A DNA stretch of 64,000 nucleotides from Plectrocnemia conspersa (GCA_009617715.1 VTFK01000141.1:248001-312000); one strand, 5' to 3'. Positions 24,145 to 37,140 are shown, numbered from the stretch's first letter. The notes: generated by a model not told the origin, from the letters alone. A program made the numbers and translations.

Positions 24145-25694
24145 TCAACTTGAAAAATACATAACGTAAAACGAAATAAGAGATAAGACTATGAAAGAAA
24201 TGGTATAGCCTATAATAATGTGAATCATCAGCTTTTGGGCCTTTTTCGAAGCTATACTTTTATTCTTCATGCGTTCCTCGTGCAAGTTTTGAATCAGCAA
24301 AAATGGCTCCATCACCAACAACTTGCCTTTTTCGTGATAAGAAGCCGATACAACATCGTTAAAATTTCCACTAAGCTTGGAACTAAATTCATTATTAGCT
24401 TCTAAGAAACTAGTGCGACTTAAATTATTTTTACGACTTTCGTTAATGAAAGTCTCGGCGTACGGTTGTACCTGATCAAAGTTCACTTTCTTCTTGTCCG
24501 CTTTGTAAAACTTTGATTCGTTCGACGCCAAGTTTGTGATCGAAGTTTGACGACCGCTCGGTTTGTATACTTTTTCAAAGATGTTTACTTCGTAAGCTTT
24601 GCTCTTTTCATAGATTGAATTCTTCCATCTCAACACTAAATCTTCATAAGACAGTGCAAAATCGGGTATGGGAAATTTGGACACGAATTCCTTACTGCCG
24701 TAAATTTGTCCATAGGAGTTATTCTTCTTGAATTGCTTCCTCTTTGTGTTCATCTCGTAGTTTGTAAACTTTCTGTATGACAGTGATCCTTTATCGGACA
24801 GCCGATAATTGAATTGTCGTCGCTCGCTATATAAAAGCGAATGCAATTGATTATTAGTATCGTTTAGCTTAAAATGCGAATAAGCATAGTCATCGTAGTC
24901 CATCATATCTTTGCTATTTAATATATCTATCGCAGGTTTATAACTCAAAAACGTAAGTCTATTTTTATCAGAAAATTGATATCGTCGATCGATGTGTTGG
25001 TATAATCCGAATCGATCGAGTGTGCCGCAATTTTGAAAGTATGGTTGGATAGAACAGTTTGTGAATATCGGCATGTAATGCTTGGTTAGTACATCTTCTG
25101 CGTTCCACTCATTTTTTTCCCAAAGCAGCAGGTTATCGTAATTATTAGAATTTCTAGAGAATCTTTTATAAAGCAACGATGCATCTAGATCGCTAGCTAC
25201 GAAGCATCTTAATGGCAGTATTTTAGTTTCTAATATATGATTGTAAATAAAATATCTATCGCTATAAACGACAGTAGAGAAACTAAAAGAATAGTTATAA
25301 TGGTGGACCAATTTATTGTAGATGTGTTTGGAAGCGTTTTTGGCTGCTTTATAATGCCTCTGAAATGTCGATGATTTTTTTCCAACTCAAACTTGGAATT
25401 ACAATCTCGTGCGTCCAAAAATTTGCGCTTCTTTCTAAATCTGAAGATGTTACAACCTCGTTTGTTGCTTTTCTTCTTATAATAACTCGAGTATTGGTCT
25501 GCCTTTTTTTTATTTTTTTTATGATCTTTTACATCAAATTGAAAATACGGTTCGGAATACAGATGCTCTATATCGCTCAATTCTAATTCACTGCTGTTTC
25601 TGCTTAAATCACCAGACTTCTGCTTTCTGTAATATTTACTTATAGATATATCGCGAGGATATGGTACAATGTGGACTACGATGCGATTTTTACG
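24145..25694 (-). CDS. unknown two-membrane-segment protein, no ATG, in frame behind the AGL stop codon, one frame break
   Basis: I do not recognise this protein. An open frame starts directly after the AGL TGA (25697-25695), in the same frame, and runs 154 codons to a TAG at 25230 without any ATG. A second frame, shifted by one base, overlaps at 25311-25230 and runs to a stop at 24145. Together they read as one protein of about 515 residues: a basic, Lys/Asn/Tyr-rich N-terminal part; a membrane segment (TIITILLVSLLSFIAIDILF); a long Ser/Asn/Tyr-rich middle with few cysteines (TNCSIQPYFQNCGT); and a C-terminal membrane segment (IIIGYTISFIVLSLISFYVM). The frame break behaves like one missing base. 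Expression could be by stop-codon readthrough of AGL, by splicing from an upstream exon (an acceptor-like TATTACAG is at about 25631), or not at all. Confidence 0.5.
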
Positions 25695-28600
25695 TCAGTT
25701 GTCTTCAGGGGTGAGAACCACTGGTTGTTTGCTCTCCCACTGCCGAATCTCGTATAAGACTTCCAGCACGCAAGCGTTGCTCCAAGCTTGAGTGCGACAA
25801 GAATCGCGACAGAACGATCCCGAACTATTCGTCAATTCGGGTAAACCTCTCCACGGAGTGCTTTGAATCTCGGCTAAATGTTTCGATAGCACGCGATGAG
25901 TCTCGGCTATTGTCTTCCTCAAGCAATTATTTTCTTGAGCGAAATGCAGTCGTGCGCGCAAGTAAAATCCTATGGGCCACACCCATTCCGGTCCTTGATG
26001 ATAATTAAAACCGTGCGCCACTTTCGGATCGGTGCTTTGATTGGAATTATCATAATCGCCGCAATAAGCCCAATCTTCGGGTCGAGAGTCTTCATTCCTA
26101 AAGGTCCAAGCAGTAGAGTTTTCATATTGTTGAGAGCGATCCATGCATGTTGGGGATCGAACAGCTCCGGAGCGACGACCATAGCTATCGGGAAGTTGCA
26201 TCTAAGCTGATGATCGGCCCATTCTTGCGTTGCTCCGTAAGAATCTTTATAGATTCCTCTGCGGTGAATCAAATCTGGTCTAATATCGTTAGCGGCCGGA
26301 GACGAATTGATCCAGAAGAAACGCTCAAAGTTTTGCTGTATTTTATCAGCCCATTGAGCGAACGTCCACGAAGTGACGGCGCCGTCTCTGTGCTTCCGTT
26401 GCACTCCAGAATACGGATATTTGCCATTATTGTGCATGATAGCCAGCCATGTGACCACAGCTTTCGACAAACCTATCAATTCGATTGCGCTGCCGTCTCT
26501 GGGAGTGGCCGGTTTACCTCTAGTTCCGGCGGCGTCCGAAGAACCCATTTTGTCCATCCACGTTCCGCAATTAGCGTCATTTCCGCCGAACACAAACCCA
26601 GTTTCTGGGTGAACACCGGCTTGGACGTTAAAGCCTTTATCCGACATGTGAGCGTCGATCGTTCTTCCGGCGTTTCTTTCCCTATATCCGATCCCTTGGA
26701 AGTGGACGTTCAGAGCTTCTTGGATTACGTCTTGCAGTGATTGATCTACTTGACCCGGTCCGCAAGGTTGCGAGTCGTCTTTCGGGAAAATGCGAGACAC
26801 GGGATCTTGTAAAATTGAGTAACCTTGAGGAGTATCGATGCAGTAGCAACGGATGCTATAAAGCCACCACCATATGGCATCTCGGCAATTGTAGCGTGGG
26901 TTCTTACCGCCGTCTAAAAGATTAGGTATGAGACCGTGACGCAAGCATGAACCGAAAGCTAAAATATGCTGGCGGGCTTCTTGATATCGTCCGGTGAGGA
27001 GGAACATGCCTCTTAAAGCTATGAAAGTATCGCGACCCCAACATCTCATATATCCGGATGTGAAATGAGGTAAACCTGCAGATAAAGTTGCTGGATTTTG
27101 CGGTAAGAGCGGTGAAGCGATATTAGGCGACATGGGCGGAAGCGATACAGATTTTACAACACCAGCACATTGAATACTTCCGAGAGCTAGACTTTTTTCA
27201 AACGACGTACCTAATTTGATAAAATCGGCCATTTGTGCAAAGCTAGCCTTAAGCAATAGATTATAGATGCCAGTGATCATCATGTCGAAATAGCAAGGTA
27301 TTAAGAATCTTGGTATCTCTTTCAACGGCTGGAAAGATGATTGAAACCACCTGCATAACTCAGATAGATTCGGATGCCTCTCGAGCCTTTGCCAGATGTA
27401 ATCGATCATCCAATTGCCTTCTCTGAGATTATTGCAAAGCGGATGACCGAGATCGTTATTCGGGCGTATTTCGCTCAACAGAGAAACGAATCCTTGCAGA
27501 CCGCAATAAAACAACGGCCCCGAGCCTGGAATATCGTAAACTCCGGATCCTCCGTTGTCTTTCTCTTCTTGATCGCAAACGTACAAACAGACGTTCATAT
27601 CGGCTAAGCTCAAACGGGGGAGTATTGAAGTTAGACCGATTTGATTGAGAATTCCTTCATATGGTAAAGTATGAAAAGCGTCAGCGTATTGATAAAGCTT
27701 ATGGAAAGCAGACTTAATTTCTTCCTGTGTGGACACTCTGATAGCGACTATGGATCCTGGTACAAAATCCTTAAACTCTAAAACAGTATAAGCTCCCTCG
27801 TGTCTTTCGTGACCCGTGAATGTCATCGATTGATTGAGTTGAATGTTTTGCTTGATGATCGTCTCATATTCGTTCAATCCGTTTAAAAACGTATGATGTT
27901 TAGAATATGCCCTTGGACTTTGGAATATTGATCCGCCCGATTTGGAATCGACATGTCTTAAGCTCGCCTCCAAGATAATTTCGTCCAATTTACCTTCAAA
28001 TCGTAACGGTTTAATAGACCTTCCGCCATAATTCTGATTCGGCTGCGCGAAAGCTGTGAAAGCCACCAATATGACGGTCTGGTGTGTTCTAGGATTGTGC
28101 CTAGTGACGGCCACTATATCAGGATCCATCTGATCGACGTACACTTGATCGTAGCCTTTGCTTCCGAGTTCATAATGAAGATGATTGAGAGCCTTTTTGG
28201 CTGCAATAATGCCTGATTGATGATTCACTTGCATCTGTAAAGAATCTATCGAAGAAGACATTCCATATTCTGCAGCCCATTCCATGTATTGTCGGACTTC
28301 GTCGACGACGTGGATGTGATGCGGTACTAATTCATCATATCCTCTACTGCTGCCTGAAGCGCAGCAAGCCATCGACACTAAAGCGGCGGACGGTAGCAAG
28401 TCATAAACGGATCGTTTTTCAACTGGAGCCGGATTATCGTGAGTCAAATCTAAGAACAACGCGTGTGCAATGGAAGGCACAAGAGCTCGCCTCGGCGGCA
28501 ACATGAACGCTCCAGCAGGTTTTCCGCCGTATCTATATACTAACCTTCCCAATTCGTGGCTATCCCAAGCAGACAGTGCTTCTCTGATCAACGACGTAAT

Positions 28601-31600
28601 ACCCAAACGGTTCACAAATATATTATCAGTCTGATCTGAATTTGTAAAGAGCTCGGCTGCTACGTATAAATCTGGTTTTATTTTACGCGCGCAATCCAAT
28701 AAATATTCAGCTACTGGTAGAGGAGTTGAATGACAGTTGTCCAATCTGACTCCGTCGAAAATCTTAGCTGTCATTTCAACGTATTCCCTCATGTGTTTCC
28801 ATAAGAAAGGAACGTCTTCCGGTTTATCGCCATATCTCAATTTCACGCTATCGCCCCATGCGATTAGCTCTCTCCTAATATACACGTTTGCAGTTCCGTC
28901 TTTTACGTTAGCGAAATCCTTCAGAGGATCAGCGTTCATAACCCATCCGTTATGTGCCATCAAAAATCTAGCGTCTAGCGAGTACATCTTGGCTTCCATT
29001 TCTTTCATATTACCAATAGCTCCGTGAAACGTGAAATATCTCGGAACTAGTGGATTTTTCTCGGTAACTTCTTCAATCTTAGGTCCGTCGGATTGTATGC
29101 GGAAATATCTCATTCCGGCTATGCAATTATCGACGGCGTACGTCAAATGCGACTGAATTTCTTCGACCATCTTTTTATTGAGAGCGTCCAGACACGCCTT
29201 GAATTCTTCGCAACATTTCTTCAAACGAGTATCTTCATCGAAGCAATCGGATCTATAGACATTATATAAATGAAGCGCCAATTCCATATCTACGCCCGAC
29301 TTCATACGTCTGTATTGAGAATCTTGCACAATCTTCAACTCTTCTTTTTCTTCCACTGATGCTGTGACTGGTGGTACTCTGATTAAATAAATAAATAATA
29401 AATAAAACTGTATTTATATACTGTAATTTATATTAAAACATACTTATTTCTGGCTAGCGTATGGAAATCTTGTACCAATTCGTTCACATTACAAATGTAT
29501 AGTTCGTGTAGTTTTACTTCAGGTAGCAGTTGACTCAATAACAAATTTTTAATTGCCTGTAAATAGTATCGGTTAATAAAGTATTCATTTTAAATATCAT
29601 CATAAAAAGCATATCAACGATATTTACATCCAAGTGCTGCGTTTGATTGACTTTACTCGGAATTCCCCAAGATTCGTAGTCTCCGCGTCCGACGTCTTCG
29701 GTTAATTTTGCTAAAACTGCGTCTAGCAAGAATGCTGGTTTCAAATGAGGACAGTTGTAAACGTTGTAAGTTGCTTCAGGATGTTCCAGCAGCCACGGAG
29801 ACTCGTTTGCAGTGTGATTCAACACAATGTCGCATATAGAAAGTACCTGATTTAACATAGATTATAATTTATATTTAATTTACAGTACGTTAAAGACATA
29901 ACAATGCACCTTCCACTCATTACGCATCTTATTCGTCAAGTTCTCCACATCCATGTACGTAATTTCCCTTCCAGCTTCAATGCTAAACAATGGATTCAAA
30001 CGCAATTGATCAGAAACACTGTAACTAGAATTAGATCCTCCTAGTTCCTACAAAAAAAAAGCAAATTATGAATTACCATTATGTATGATCATTGAGAATA
30101 ACAAATAATTTTCATACCTGAATCGGTGTAAAGTGTATCATATTGTAACCGGATTCTTTAGCCACGCGTAATTTACCTTCCCAAGAATTGAACGGTCCCA
30201 AAGATTTGGAGAGGACGGTTTGACATTGGATGCAATCGAGCGGTAGCCAATCGTGACTGTTTCTTCCAAAGCGGAGAGTTGGAGAAACGTGGAAGAATCC
30301 AGATCCTTGAGGTCCAATAGTTGTGCCACTAATAAAAACGACCATGTTAAACTGTGAGAATTGTACAATTATTAAAAACTATACTGACTTGTTCTCGTAG
30401 ATGAAGTAGAAGTGGTAGCTTCCAGCTTTGTTCACGTTCAGCTCGCAGTATATGTCGGTGTCTTGGACGACAATGCCAGTTCCCATGACGGTGGGCGGAA
30501 ACGCCGGATTTTCGGGATTCGAACGGTTCCATGGCAGAGTGTAGTATTGGTTTCTTATGAAGTCGCTCTGCTCATTTCCTTGATCGGGATAGTTACAGTA
30601 GACTAGGACTTTGTGTCCCATTAGGCTTGGCCCGGGACACAGATGCAGAGTCCATCCTTTCTCCAATCTGAAAAGTGAATGTGAACAAAATATAGAAGTA
30701 AGTAAAATCATCAGCTAGAAAAACCACTGTACTACTGAATTTAAAGAAAGACGATATATATTAAATTTGTTTATTTCTAATATTTTCGTTAATTTATTTT
30801 ATATATTTTTTATGTATTATCCGGCTTTTGTAGATTTGTTTTATATCAATTCAGAGGCTCTCAATATTTTTTACAAAATAAATATAAATTATTTTTTGTT
30901 ATGTTCATTTATATCATACTCTTTAATTTATTGGTATAATTTTCTATAAAAATCATTAACAGTTAATCAAATTAAAAAAAATATTGAATAAATATAATAT
31001 TTTTTATTTTATTTATTTATTATTTTAATGTAACTATATAACTATCTGGGGTACCTTAAAATAGTGAGAGATGGACCACCGTACGGCGATACCGCAAAAA
31101 AGGGTAAGACTCGTTATTATAATATAATTATTTTTGGAAAATATTTTAGAAGTTGCTCTATGATATTTGGTTTCTTTATATTACGATTTATTTAGGTTGA
31201 TAATGTAATTGATTGACACTACTGAGAAACGGTTGTGGGGTAGTTGCCAAAAATAATAAAAATATTTATAGAATTGCTAATGAGAATTTTTTATACATTT
31301 CTGGGGTTTAAAAATTAAAACAGTCAGTGAGTTATAATATGATTAATATATGTATTTATTGCTTTTATATATTTTTCAATTTCGTTTAGATTTTTTAATA
31401 CCTGTTATTTAAACATTTATTAAAAAACAAGTTTTTAAAATTTAAAAAATATATTATGTAAAAAATAACTACTTAACCAAGTCATCGAACAGTTATTTTT
31501 TTCGTTCAAATTCAATTAAAAATATTAGTTCAGTTCCGGTTTTCGTTCTGGAATAAATATCGGTTTTTACGGTTTTCGGTTCAGCTCCAAGTGATTATTT

Positions 31601-34600
31601 TTTAAATGTTTTTATTTGTATTAAAAATTGATTTTCTATTACATCTTAAAACATTTTATTTCTTCTATTGTTTATAAGAACATTTTTTTTTGGTTCAGCT
31701 CCGATTTTTGTTACATTTGAAAAAGTTTCTTGTTGTTATCTGGATTATTTTATATGTCGTTTTAATCAAAATAAGTCCAGTCGAGTTAGTTTAATTCTGA
31801 TTCATAGACATAAGCCCAAATGAGAAGAGGACATATCCAGAAATAAATAATTTTACGTATTTCTGAAGACTTTTCTATTGAAAAAATAATGATAAATATG
31901 TTCAAACCAGGGGCGGGCGGTAAAATACTTTCCCTCTCGATCGCTCGCGTAAATGAGAGATAAGGGCATGCTGACCGTATGCTCATTGTCATTTAACATG
32001 CAAGCGATCGAGAAGGAAATTATCTCACTGCCCGCGCCTGGTTCAAACATATATTTCCACAGAGAACTGATCTGTGGGAATATTATGCTTAAATTCTAAT
32101 TATTGTGCATAGTTTTTATTATACATAATTATTTTTCAGAAGCCATGAGCGATTAATAAGATGACTACGCCGAAATGGAACAAAACTTATTCAGTTAAAT
32201 AACCGCCTGCTTCATAATCATTGTTACGCGATCGCCATGACAAATCCCAGAATATCACAAGATAAAAAATACGTTTTATTTGAGTTTGTGTGGTTTGATC
32301 CACATAAACTTTCAATCATAGTACATAATACAAAATATGTATAACATGTTTACGGTTAACACGTACCTGGTTTATTTGCAATTCGAATAATTATATTAAA
32401 TCGGTAATTCGGTCGGAACAAAAGAGAACTACGATTATGCAATATTAGGCCTTATGTATATGTAAATAGATACTATTATTCCATAGAAGGTAGCTATTAA
32501 CAATTTTTTATAAATAATAATTAAATTATTCGATACTGACCTTTGTGTATTTTGTTTCTATACTCATGGTAACTATTGACTAAATCACGAGTACAAAACG
32601 AAAATTTAAAATAATTTTTTCTTTTTTTCTGAATATGAACAAAGAGAACTACGACTCTTGAGGGTGTATAATTTGTAAATAGATACTATTTCCATAGCAG
32701 GTAGAAAAAAATAGTTTTTTAATAAATAAAAATTAAATTATTTGTCAGCTACCTTCTCACCTCATATGTACTCCTGGTAAATTATGACAAAAAACCCGTA
32801 CAAAAAACCGTTTCGTTTTGTTTTCTGAATATGCTTTGACGCGACTCTTGAGGTGTTTTTGCAATTTAATTAAAATAGTAAATTAATTGTCAGCTACCTT
32901 TTTTACTCCTGGTAGATTATGACAAAAAACCCGTACAAAAACCGTTTCGTGGCAAAATGGTAGTTTGAGGCAATAATTTTTTAGCATATGCTTCGACGCT
33001 ACTTTTGTTATTGCAGGAATTAAGAAAAAACACCTTTATCAATAATTAAAACAATAAATTAATTGTCTGATTCACAGACTGAGATTCGCTAAGGAACGTG
33101 TTGCCATTCACCGCCGTCACGTCAGTGTTACCAGAGTGCCACCTAATTTTTGGCATAATGAATAAATAAGTCTCACAATAAAATATTTAATTTATCATAA
33201 AATAAATTGAACCTAAAAGTAATGTTTTGTTAAGTTAAACAGCAACGTGCTAATGCAATAGGTGAAGACAAGAGACTACAAATATTGTAATAAAATAAAT
33301 TTGTAATAACAGGATGAATAAATCAATTACATATAATGAATACATATTGAGTTTGGGTCTATCCCGAGCAGTGTTTTAGTGGTCTAAAATATTTTTATGT
33401 CTATTATATTTAAGTTACATTATTGCATAAAAATAGTAGAGTTTAAAAATTATAAAATGTCTTTAATCAAATTATAAATGGTAGCATTTCTCAGAAAAAT
33501 CTCATAGTATTTATTTATTATTATTATTATTTTTTACTTTAACTGTATTTTGTATTAATTATAGATATCATTTGTCTTACCTAAACAGTGAAGAATCCAA
33601 ATGTTCTCCATGGTTCAAAGTCAACACCCTCACTTGATTTCCTTGTTGTTGTCTGGTGCTCAACAGAGCTGGTGACGATTGAGGAGCAGGTATCTTTGTG
33701 CCGAACATTATTGGACTGGTGCGCCCTCGATGTTCGCTCAAGTCGACCTGCATCTGATAGACGAGCATAAACAAATCATTATTTCAAGATAAACATAAAC
33801 ACGACTCTTGTTGTGATACGTGTGTATTTTTCTTAACTTACTTTACTAAATGAATGGTTTGACCTCATACTGAATGTTCAACAATAGTCCGATTAAAAAA
33901 TATATGTATTTACTTCATCGCGGGTTAAAACGCAAAGCACTGTTTTACAACACAAATTACGGACTTGTAGTGGGAAAAGTTGTTGGGCAAGTCCTTTTAT
34001 TAACATCAAAGTCACTCAGTTGTGAAAAATAAGGTTCTCAAAGTGTTTTTGTAATGTTGTTATATAACTTTAAATTTCGCTATCGTTTAAGTGAGAGATA
34101 ATATGTCAATTAGACAGTAATTATATGCTGATGCTACAGAAGGCTCGGGTCAAGTATAAGATAATATTAAAGTATTTATAGCTTGCTTAATAAGTTTATC
34201 AGCTTTGGAGCTCTAAAATAAATTATATATAATTATATTTTTATTGCTTAGTTTTGAATTATATTGACGTAAGAAACATATTTTTCCTAGGTCAAATGAA
34301 ATAGTGCAAGATTTTACCGAGGATTCAGTGAATGCTTATTATGTGGCATATATTGTTACCAAAAAATTTAAAAATAACATTCTCCAGATTATGGATAAGA
34401 TATCATTAGTTTTGCTTCCGCATCAAAAAGTATTTTTGAGTTATGATACTTGAAAACTTATTTAAGAAATTGTATGAACAAGGAAAGAGACATTATCACA
34501 TATTATAAATGGGATATAACAGTTTTTGTGGACACGGTAACTGCTAGACAACTAACGACTTGCCGGATAATAAAAAAAATAAAAAATGTAATTTCAGTAA

Positions 34601-35634
34601 AAATAATTCTACAGCAAAAAGTGAAGAGCAGATATGTTTTTTAATACAAATTAAAGCAACTTTTTTTTAATCATATGTATGTGGAATATAATATTTGTAT
34701 GTGAATATATATAGGTTTAAACAAATTTCTATAAAGCTTTTCTAGAAAATTGAGCTTACAAATATTTCGATTAAGTTTTTTAGCCAACTTGATTCACCAT
34801 CATGTTTTAAAATTCCGGATTGCAAAAATTAAAAAAATCCATTTAAAATAATCTTAGAGAAAAAAATATAAAGGTCAAAAGTGTTATATAATAGATATTA
34901 TAATAAAATATTTTTATGTACAGAAATTTTACTAATTATTGTGGTCTTTGTCGGATCAGATAGATTTTATTGGCAAACGCTAGTGGTTTAAGTATGATTA
35001 TTATTTGAGCAACCGTTGAGAATGCGTATAATATATCTTATAGTTCTTACATGTTATTAAATAAAAATATATTATTAACACATATAAGCTTTAAATTATA
35101 CACCAGCGAATGTAATTTGATGTGATGCTTTTGTATTCATTCTACATTTTATACAAAGCAGTTCACAATGCTCATACAGGTTTTCTCATTGTCTCCTACG
35201 AAATGCAAACTTGTAATATGGTATTGTGTTACATACGGTAGCTGCTCTAAATTAAAACACTTTTTGACACGTTATAAGAACGTGATCGCGAATTTGAATA
35301 ATTATATAATATTTTTTTATTCGCTTCGTTAATAATTTCTTATCACTTCATTTGCGTAACTCAATAGATTGAACAAGCGAATTATTCAATCATTATTAAA
35401 CATTGAATTCAATTATACTGTTTTATTTTAATTGTTAAGTGCATAACAGTACAATATGTGAATGTTTACAATATAAAATCGTGTTTGACACCAAATTGCA
35501 TTGAAACTACTCACATTATGTATGAATTTATTGTATATTTGCTTGTGTAACGATTAAAAGTATTAATCGACTGTATTACCGCTTAGTTTAAAGAGAAAGT
35601 ATCAGCGATTGACTTACCAATATTCCGGCGACAT
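25695..35634 (-). CDS. AGL: glycogen debranching enzyme (4-alpha-glucanotransferase / amylo-alpha-1,6-glucosidase), one apparent frameshift
   Basis: Nine coding exons: 35634-35618, 33869-33842, 33753-33581, 30667-30389, 30328-30118, 30047-29910, 29846-29628, 29556-29444 and 29378-25695, about 1620 residues, close to animal AGL with an N-terminal extension. All phases agree. Exon 1 is a 17-nt ATG exon (MSPEY...) and exon 2 only 28 nt. The transferase (GH13) half shows [28 protein letters not shown] and [11 protein letters not shown] with the Asp/Glu/Asp triad. The glucosidase (GH133) half shows [47 protein letters not shown] and [12 protein letters not shown]. The enzyme moves maltotriosyl units and removes the alpha-1,6 branch stub during cytosolic glycogen breakdown. 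Near 26079-26081 the frame breaks inside [25 protein letters not shown], consistent with one lost base in a CCC/GGG run. The stop is TGA followed by C, and the same frame stays open beyond it. Confidence 0.97.
26077..26083 (-). other. single-base frame break in AGL
   Basis: Upstream the protein reads [10 protein letters not shown]; downstream, in the next frame, [20 protein letters not shown]. Family members have this as one continuous stretch. Adding one base to the plus-strand GGG at 26079-26081 would reconnect the frames. This is either an assembly deletion in a homopolymer or a real allele. Confidence 0.85.
31908..32040. mobile_element. hAT-like MITE, 133 bp, in AGL intron 3
   Basis: The ends are CAGGGGCGGGCGG and CTGCCCGCGCCTG, and inverted similarity extends inward through CTCTCGATCGCT. 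The flanks GTTCAAAC at 31900-31907 and 32041-32048 form a perfect 8-bp duplication. It is a near-complete palindrome with no coding capacity. Confidence 0.9.
32418..33070. repeat. degenerate tandem repeat, about 200-bp unit, in AGL intron 3
   Basis: About three to four units can be followed: from 32418, 32638, 32836 and a short end from 32991. Shared landmarks are AGAGAACTACGA, CGACTCTTGAGG, GTAAATAGATACTATT, TTGTCAGCTACCTT, ACTCCTGGTA and ATGACAAAAAACCCGTAC. Later units are shortened. No reading frame is preserved. Confidence 0.7.
33085..33168 (-). repeat. R2 fragment, reverse orientation
   Basis: The reverse complement carries GGTGGCACTCTGGTAACACT and GACGTGACGG, matching the start of the R2 copies at 14.5 and 50.2 kb. 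Only the first part is present. Confidence 0.6.
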
Positions 35635-35730
35635 GAATGAAAGGTCACCTTGACGTTCAAACTTGACGTTTACGGCTGTCAATAAATACAGGTGGCGCCA
35701 TTTTCAAATGTCGGCCTTCTTCGGCCAAAT
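35635..35730 (-). promoter_or_regulatory. probable AGL promoter and 5' UTR
   Basis: This stretch directly upstream of the 17-nt ATG exon is less AT-rich than its surroundings and contains GGCGCCATTTTCAAATG on the plus strand and paired TGACGTT motifs. No TATA box can be assigned. The promoter role is inferred from position. Confidence 0.35.
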
Positions 35731-35734
35731 ACAA

Positions 35735-36640
35735 TTTTAAAAATTGCAATAACATTTGAAAAAATTAATGAAAATATTTTAATAAAAAATATGAACTCTT
35801 TAATATATTTTTTTAAATCATTAAACTCACAGATAAATAGATAGACATTTTTATATTCCTACGTTAGAGTTAGTGAATGTTGCAAAATTAGTGTTTTACC
35901 TATTTTATAATTATAATTAGCTAATATGTAATTAAAAAACGAATAAATTAATGAAATTGTTTTAAAAAATATTAAATGAGCAATAAAACAATAACTAATT
36001 CAGTCACCATTTTATATTGCCACTTAAAACGATGTAAATTGTTATGTAATATATTATAGGTTATTTAAATTTAATTTAATTATACATTAGGAAATTGTAA
36101 ACTTCTTGGGCTAGCACAGGAGTTTATTAACAAATCTTTTCATAAACATATCAGAAAACAATCACCCACCTCGCAGACATTTTTGCCATCTTTAACTCAT
36201 TGAACCTCGATTCGCCGATCTGTTACGACACTATCGTGAATCAAATCGATGTTTTCAGTGGTATTAATTGTAGACCTTCCACTGCATGTTTCATATTTTC
36301 ATTCACATATTTAAATTTAGTTGCTTTTTCAAGTGTTTTCCATGAGTGTTTTTAGAGGCAAAAAAATCCTTTTTTGGACACAAAGGAACCCATAAGTGTC
36401 AAAGCACGTCATTATTATCATTGTAATTACAGATAATCCATACTCTTTTGTGCATTATGGTTGCGTTAACAATTGGCCATTGGGCGACCGAAAAATACCA
36501 ATAAAATTTAACCCTTGCTTTATTAAAAGTAAATTTCATTCTTTTAAGGCGAATATATGCACGCAACAATTGGTTAAATGATATCTGTATGGTTGGATTC
36601 ACTGGAGACCTTCTCAACATACGGTACAAAAAGCCTTACT
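35735..36640. other. intergenic, nothing identified
   Basis: The sequence is AT-rich with no convincing open frame, repeat or RNA signature. Confidence 0.5.
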
Positions 36641-36666
36641 CCAAGGGACGCCACAACTCACGGCAA

Positions 36667-37140
36667 AGAGCGCAAAAAACAATTATTCCTTCTCAGAATT
36701 AAAATCGACGCCAAAAGCAATAAAATCGCGTCGTAACCATCGTAGGAGAAACGCTCGGTACCGAGTGTTTCTATTGCAATGGCGCCGACACGATTTTATT
36801 GCCTTTGACGTGGGTTTTTATCTTTTGAGAAATGATAATTGTTTTTGCGCCCTACAATTGATCAAAATTTGGTTTGAATATACTTTGACTAACACTCTTA
36901 TATCATAAATCCATAGTAAATCAGTAAGGATAGCTATCATATTCTTAAAACACAGTGTAATATCCAATTGCGGGCAAACAATAGAGCAATATGCAAGATG
37001 CGACGTCTGTCTGTACCTCTTTTTTCTTTAAGAGATGAGATGGCTTAATTTATATTTTGGACATAATGAAAGTTTTAAAACTAGAATTAGTCTTAGAACT
37101 TTTATCATCTAGGTTAGATTTGGGTTAGATTAGTGTTATT
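36667..37140 (-). repeat. R1 family copy with a 180-bp hairpin
   Basis: The arms at 36670-36730 and 36790-36850 are inverted copies of each other (GCGCAAAAAACAATTATT against the mirrored AATTGTTTTTGCGC). Between them sits a small palindrome, CGCTCGGTACCGAGTG. The downstream part, GAAAGTTTTAAAACTAGAAT, matches the 55.3-56.5 kb copy. A transcript of this would fold into a long hairpin. Confidence 0.7.

Noticed and set aside
26147..29027. Several plus-strand frames inside the AGL large exon
   Set aside because: Shadows of the conserved AGL coding strand.
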